From: Prevotella sp. UBA2754
GTDB taxonomy: Bacteria; Bacteroidota; Bacteroidia; Bacteroidales; Bacteroidaceae
NCBI GenBank assembly: GCA_002353295.1
Contig: DEJG01000024.1
Location: 36,728-64,021, forward strand
Length of the DNA: 27,294 nt
Reading direction: 5' to 3'
A program made the position numbers and the translations under genes. The notes under the pieces were generated by a model that saw only the letters and a list, made by a program, of their open reading frames with translations, searched no databases and was not told where the DNA came from. Of this stretch, positions 24,136-27,294 are shown piece after piece. Every line of letters starts with the position of its first letter. Positions within the stretch are counted from its first letter, which is position 1.

Positions 24136-25071
24136 TCACAAAATTCTCACACTCTGATGGCGATTCCGGCCTTTTTTAAATAATTTCAGGTCTATCTGAT
24201 AACCTACAAACAGCTCGTGACATCCATTACCCGGTCCTACCCCAGATGTAAACATCTCATAACTGTATCCTAAGCAGATTCCATGAAAGTTGCCACCTAC
24301 CATTGCCGTCACTGAATTGGTGGGACTATAGCCCACTCCGGCATAGAGCATTTTACGATCATTCGTGTACTTTACCCTTATTGTCATATCTGCCCGATAA
24401 ACATTGCCATCAGTTCGTCCCAACACAGTGGGATGTATTGTTATAAACGGATTTCTTAACCGAATATTGTATCCTCCAGTCAAATAAAACATCCTACTCA
24501 CCTCAAAAATAGACTTATCGCCTATTTCGATAGCAGGAGCAGTAGCATGAAGAACGGAAAATCCTGCATACCAATTACGGCGCTGATAATAAAGACCTGC
24601 ACTGAGATCAAAGGCTGTTCCATTGACATCAGTAGTTGAAAAAACAGGGTCATCAGGATTCTCTGGCAGGGATATCTCTGAACCCTTAAAGCCTTCACTC
24701 AACATACCGCCTTGAAGACCGACGCTCAACGTACCTCCAAACAATCGCCGTTTGAGAGCATACTGCAGAAGGATGCGCTTATGGGTAAACAGACCTACCT
24801 CATCGTTCATCAACTGGACACCTAAACCGTGTATTGCTCCCAAAAACTGTAAAGGCATGTCCGCTGCTATATACATTGTTCGGGGATTGTGCTCATAACC
24901 GGCAAACGACATGTTATAGGCACCGACGATATTGATTTTCGACTCTTTACCTGCTGCACCAGGATTAAAGGAGGGTTCCATTGTCCAATAATGGGCAAAG
25001 GATGCCTCCTGCTGGCTCATCATACACACAGTATGAAGCCACAATAGTCCTGTCAGCAACAGTTTTTTCAC
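24136..25071 (-). CDS. porP: PorP/SprF family type IX secretion system membrane protein
   Basis: A 311-residue outer-membrane protein with signal peptide MKKLLLTGLLWLHTVCMMSQ and the family's start of the mature chain (SFAHYWTMEPSFNPGAAGKESK). Strand-rich segments follow, such as VGVQ-like repeats and RNWYAGFSVLHA. PorP is needed for type IX secretion; SprF is its relative serving SprB in gliding bacteria. Its place at the head of the gldKLMN cluster fits PorP, as in Porphyromonas. It lies 67 bp after the uracil-DNA-glycosylase-like gene on the same strand. No clear TAnnTTTG box was found just upstream. Confidence 0.9.
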   Translation of the reverse strand: MKKLLLTGLLWLHTVCMMSQQEASFAHYWTMEPSFNPGAAGKESKINIVGAYNMSFAGYEHNPRTMYIAADMPLQFLGAIHGLGVQLMNDEVGLFTHKRILLQYALKRRLFGGTLSVGLQGGMLSEGFKGSEISLPENPDDPVFSTTDVNGTAFDLSAGLYYQRRNWYAGFSVLHATAPAIEIGDKSIFEVSRMFYLTGGYNIRLRNPFITIHPTVLGRTDGNVYRADMTIRVKYTNDRKMLYAGVGYSPTNSVTAMVGGNFHGICLGYSYEMFTSGVGPGNGCHELFVGYQIDLKLFKKGRNRHQSVRIL

Positions 25072-25138
25072 GAATATATAACGTAAAATGTTGCTTTTTT
25101 ATTTTATTTTACCTTTTCTTTTCTACTTTGGAAACAAA

Positions 25139-25759
25139 TTATTCCCCTTTCAAACCAAGAGCTACCGAAATAAACATTTCGCGATAAAAACTTACTTTCT
25201 TTTCGAAAGACAAAGGGTAAGCTCTGGACGACGAAGGCAGACGATAAAGACAAACTGCTTCACCTTCTTGGTTATATACGTCAGGAAGGAGGACTGATTT
25301 TCCTACCTTCGGTTCTACCTCGATGGCAAAATAACGGCAAAGGGTATCAGTGGCTTTTTCGCCTGTGGTAACAATAACTCTACAATGGGGCAACCGATGC
25401 AATAATGCTCGAATATCAGTCGCTTCTACCACTTCCAAGAATTTGTCAGAGGCATTGTCCTTCAATCGGCGCACAGCTGTTGCTGTATCATAAAAAGCTA
25501 TTCCCTTTTCCTTGCAAAAAGAGACAATCTCATCTAACTTGAATGCTTTTTTCTCTACGTCAACAAAATGCAGACGGTCGCCAAAGAAAATCTCCCCTTC
25601 GATTCTCCAGTGATCATTGATAAAGTTGGGATAGAAAAAATCCATACACCAACGTTTTCTCGGAGGTGGGAAACTACCAAGAAACAACACTTTTGCATTC
25701 TGAGGAAGAAATGGTTTCAATGGATGATATTCCACCCCAGCACTTATTCCAATATCCAT
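25139..25759 (-). CDS. Uracil-DNA glycosylase superfamily protein
   Basis: A 206-residue protein that resembles the UDG/MUG fold used in base excision repair. The motif VLFLGSFPPP (about residues 24-33) corresponds to the first active-site loop (GxxPG-like). RLPSSSRAYP (about 173-182) corresponds to the second loop that grips the DNA minor groove. CRVIVTTGEKATDT fits the core strand between. Which damaged base it removes cannot be said. It may share a transcript with porP 67 bp downstream, but there is no functional link. Confidence 0.65.
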   Translation of the reverse strand: MDIGISAGVEYHPLKPFLPQNAKVLFLGSFPPPRKRWCMDFFYPNFINDHWRIEGEIFFGDRLHFVDVEKKAFKLDEIVSFCKEKGIAFYDTATAVRRLKDNASDKFLEVVEATDIRALLHRLPHCRVIVTTGEKATDTLCRYFAIEVEPKVGKSVLLPDVYNQEGEAVCLYRLPSSSRAYPLSFEKKVSFYREMFISVALGLKGE

Positions 25760-25829
25760 GCCTCTGAGAAAACTATATTAATACTTTTTTTCGATTACTG
25801 AAATTCTTAAGGGAAATGAGATGATATAG

Positions 25830-26161
25830 CTAGTTACTCCTTTCCATCCATGCTTGTACAGTGATGCCCTTGTGTCTCTTGAAGGCATTGCTGAACGTGC
25901 TGTAACTGCGGAAGCCACTCTCGCAGGCTAGTTGCTGAGCGGTTACGGAACGTGAGATGGCTGTAGCCTTGGTATAGAGATGCCTATATAACTGTAGTCC
26001 GTATCATCGACACTAAGTTCTTCTTCTGATTCCAGCCGTTGCAGGGTCTCCACGCGCCAAAGTAGGAAGGCGATGATGACAATCGTAATAACCTGCGCCA
26101 GATACTCTTTTATCATCTCTCCCGCATTGGATGTAGCTACTAATTTTAGACTAAGAATCAA
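25830..26161 (-). pseudogene. Decayed AraC-type transcription regulator
   Basis: Two parts in different frames look like one broken gene. From 26161, an ORF encodes a short start, a transmembrane helix (AQVITIVIIAFLLWRV) and an acidic linker, and stops at 25943. In another frame, ending at the stop codon 25830-25832, the DNA encodes LACESGFRSYSTFSNAFKRH, the second helix-turn-helix of an AraC DNA-binding domain, followed by KGITVQAWMERSN. The first helix-turn-helix and most of the domain are missing between them, so a deletion plus frame change is likely. It begins 3 bp after yqeY. Its regulatory target was presumably lost. Confidence 0.7.
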
Positions 26162-26164
26162 AAT

Positions 26165-26614
26165 TTACGCCAGGAGTTTCTTTACAATCTCAGAGATGAC
26201 TCGACCATCAGCCTTTCCTGCCAACAGCTTGCTGGCTGTGCCCATCACCTTTCCCATCTCCTTCATGCTTGTGGCTCCCACTTCAGCAATAATCTTCTTC
26301 ACCTCTGTCTCAATCTCCTCCTGAGAGAGTTGTTTGGGCAGATAACCTTCCAACACCTCCACCTGAGCCAGCTCAGCATCAGCCAAGTCCTGACGACCGG
26401 CCTGTGTATAGGTAGCAGCTGTTTCTTTACCCTGTTTGGCAAGTTTTGAGATAATCTTCAATGCATCACCATCAGCCAATGAGTCGTTGGCTCCAGGAGC
26501 AGTCTTTGCCTCAAGGAACACTTTCTTAATGTTGCGGAGCGTCTCCAGACGCACCTTGTCGCGAGCCTTCATCGCAGACTTGATGTCCTCGCTAATCTGA
26601 TCGAATAATGCCAT
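26165..26614 (-). CDS. GatB/YqeY domain protein
   Basis: A 149-residue protein made of the GatB/YqeY domain (MALFDQISEDIKSAMKARDK, LETLRNIK, KQGKETAATY, LEGYLPKQLS, MGKVMGTASKLLAGKADGRV). The domain occurs at the end of the Asp/Glu-tRNA amidotransferase B subunit, where it contacts tRNA; stand-alone YqeY proteins have no firm function. The start at 26614 is preferred over 26668 because the family begins here and the earlier ATG sits at the promoter box (26656-26663). The AraC remnant follows 3 bp after the stop. Confidence 0.88.
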   Translation of the reverse strand: MALFDQISEDIKSAMKARDKVRLETLRNIKKVFLEAKTAPGANDSLADGDALKIISKLAKQGKETAATYTQAGRQDLADAELAQVEVLEGYLPKQLSQEEIETEVKKIIAEVGATSMKEMGKVMGTASKLLAGKADGRVISEIVKKLLA

Positions 26615-26655
26615 AATATCGTTTTTATTATCAATCAATACATTTCTTTGTGATG

Positions 26656-26663
26656 CAAAATTA
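26656..26663 (-). promoter_or_regulatory. -7 promoter box of yqeY
   Basis: On the minus strand TAATTTTG (26663-26656) fits TAnnTTTG, 41 bp before the ATG at 26614. The -33 element is not clear. Confidence 0.55.
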
Positions 26664-26769
26664 ATCATTTTCCATCTGAACGACTCACACTTATATAAAG
26701 ATTTAGTTTTATTTAGCGATTAAATAATCAATGTGGCTTCGTGTACCTTGATATATAATATCATAAAAG

Positions 26770-26890
26770 ATCCTCGCCGAAGAGGATGAGCATCATCTAG
26801 AAATTTGGGGACTCAATGATCCACTTCTCCTAAGGACAATGAGCTCCTTTTGTATATTTGGAAACAAGAACCGACCCCGTGATCCACCTG
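26770..26890 (-). ncRNA. Candidate minus-strand small RNA in the 390-bp gap after yqeY
   Basis: On the minus strand a TATCTTTG box (26902-26895) would start a transcript near 26890. About 100 nt later a hairpin (ATCCTC 26787-26782 with GAGGAT 26775-26770, loop TTCGGC) is followed by CTTTTA. Inside are two related segments, GTGGATCACGGGGTC and GTGGATCATTGAGTC, and two GGAG motifs. The -33 element is poor and the terminator weak, so this is tentative. Only very short open frames occur here (for example MMLILFGEDLL). Confidence 0.3.
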
Positions 26891-26966
26891 TCTGCAAAGA
26901 TACGAAATAGAAATGAAAAAAGATGCATTATTTCACATTCTTCTTGCTTTTCTTGCAATTTTTTCC

Positions 26967-26974
26967 TATATTTG
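26967..26974 (+). promoter_or_regulatory. -7 promoter box of the gene at 27005
   Basis: TATATTTG fits TAnnTTTG, with CTTG 20 nt upstream (26943-26946). The ATG follows 30 bp later. Confidence 0.65.
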
Positions 26975-27004
26975 CAGCGGTATAAAACTATAAACCAAAA
27001 TGTT

Positions 27005-27294
27005 ATGAACGAGAAGTTTCCATACGGCTATGACTTGAATGCCTATATCGACAAGGCGTTCGAGCAGATGAAGGCTGACTTTCCCTGGGCAACAAGGGAC
27101 ATGATAGCTGAGCATACCAATTTCGGTATCGAGAAAGTGGGCGATGACTATCAATATGTCAGGTATTGCTCGTTTTGTAGTCCAGAAATTCTCAATGTGG
27201 ACTGTGAAGAGTTTATCCGTCGGTTGTCCAACGACCATGACTGGGAACTGGAAAAAGCCAATCCCGTGAAGGAATGCATCGATGTGGAAGCCTC
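27005..27294 (+). CDS. Unrecognised protein, N-terminal part (runs off the right edge)
   Basis: An open frame from ATG 27005 to the window end, 96 codons with no stop, starting MNEKFPYGYDLNAYIDKAFE. I do not recognise the family. The visible part is acidic and aromatic-rich, with no signal peptide or membrane helix, and has a Cys pair in RYCSFCSPE (around residues 53-61) and two more cysteines later. A TATATTTG box 30 bp upstream supports it as a real gene. A two-codon frame (ATGTTATGA, 27000-27008) overlaps its start codon. The antisense ORF on the minus strand is a shadow. Confidence 0.65.
   Translation, partial: MNEKFPYGYDLNAYIDKAFEQMKADFPWATRDMIAEHTNFGIEKVGDDYQYVRYCSFCSPEILNVDCEEFIRRLSNDHDWELEKANPVKECIDVEA

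Noticed and set aside
26966..27238. 90-residue minus-strand frame at the right edge
   Set aside because: It is antisense to the plus-strand gene at 27005, which has a promoter box.

Overview
The window looks like chromosome from a member of the Bacteroidetes, most likely a Prevotella-like member of the Bacteroidales. Three things support this. Promoters match the Bacteroidetes TTTG-(19-20 nt)-TAnnTTTG pattern in front of many genes. Shine-Dalgarno sequences are almost absent. A complete porP/gldK-gldL-gldM-gldN block encodes the core of the type IX secretion system (T9SS), which is specific to this phylum. No phage, insertion sequence, CRISPR array or defence island was seen, so this is mostly a housekeeping region.

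Layout. 1-2400 (minus strand): a translation block read as rpsU, xerC, hpf, then tRNA-Thr(TGT), tRNA-Tyr(GTA), tRNA-Gly(TCC), tRNA-Thr(GGT) and tuf, which runs off the left edge. The tRNA order matches the classical thrU-tyrU-glyT-thrT-tufB cluster. 2400-4760 (minus): an SH3-domain secreted protein and an aminopeptidase P. 4880-6470 (plus): a thiol peroxidase (Bcp) and malate dehydrogenase, closed by a strong terminator. 6470-6790: a gap with a probable small RNA. 6790-8640 (plus): a membrane metallophosphoesterase and an outer-membrane barrel protein. 8650-11940 (minus): gltX-waaA-gamma carbonic anhydrase. 12060-15790 (plus): a PgpH-type c-di-AMP phosphodiesterase and a FadL-type porin. 15790-16120: a repeat-rich gap. 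16120-19100 (minus): priA and a porin-family barrel. 19170-25070 (minus): gldN, gldM, gldL, gldK, porP. 25130-26620 (minus): a uracil-DNA-glycosylase-like protein, a decayed AraC-type regulator and yqeY. 26620-27294: a gap with a possible minus-strand small RNA, then the start of an unrecognised plus-strand gene.

How the genes work together. The left end supplies translation machinery: elongation factor, tRNAs, bS21 and the hibernation factor. The right-centre block builds the T9SS: PorP/SprF, the GldK lipoprotein and GldN in the outer-membrane/periplasmic ring, and the GldL-GldM inner-membrane motor. The rest is metabolism, envelope synthesis and DNA replication restart.

The observations most worth a second look are these: a textbook Shine-Dalgarno in front of hpf, in an operon with rpsU; a promoter buried in the mdh terminator that would drive a roughly 120-nt RNA; heptanucleotide tandem repeats at five loci, three of them inside conserved genes; a cluster of TGTGCA palindromes after pgpH; a GGCAGACGG inverted-repeat cluster before priA; and low-complexity extensions in GldL and GldN. 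All calls come from reading the sequence; no database search was run.
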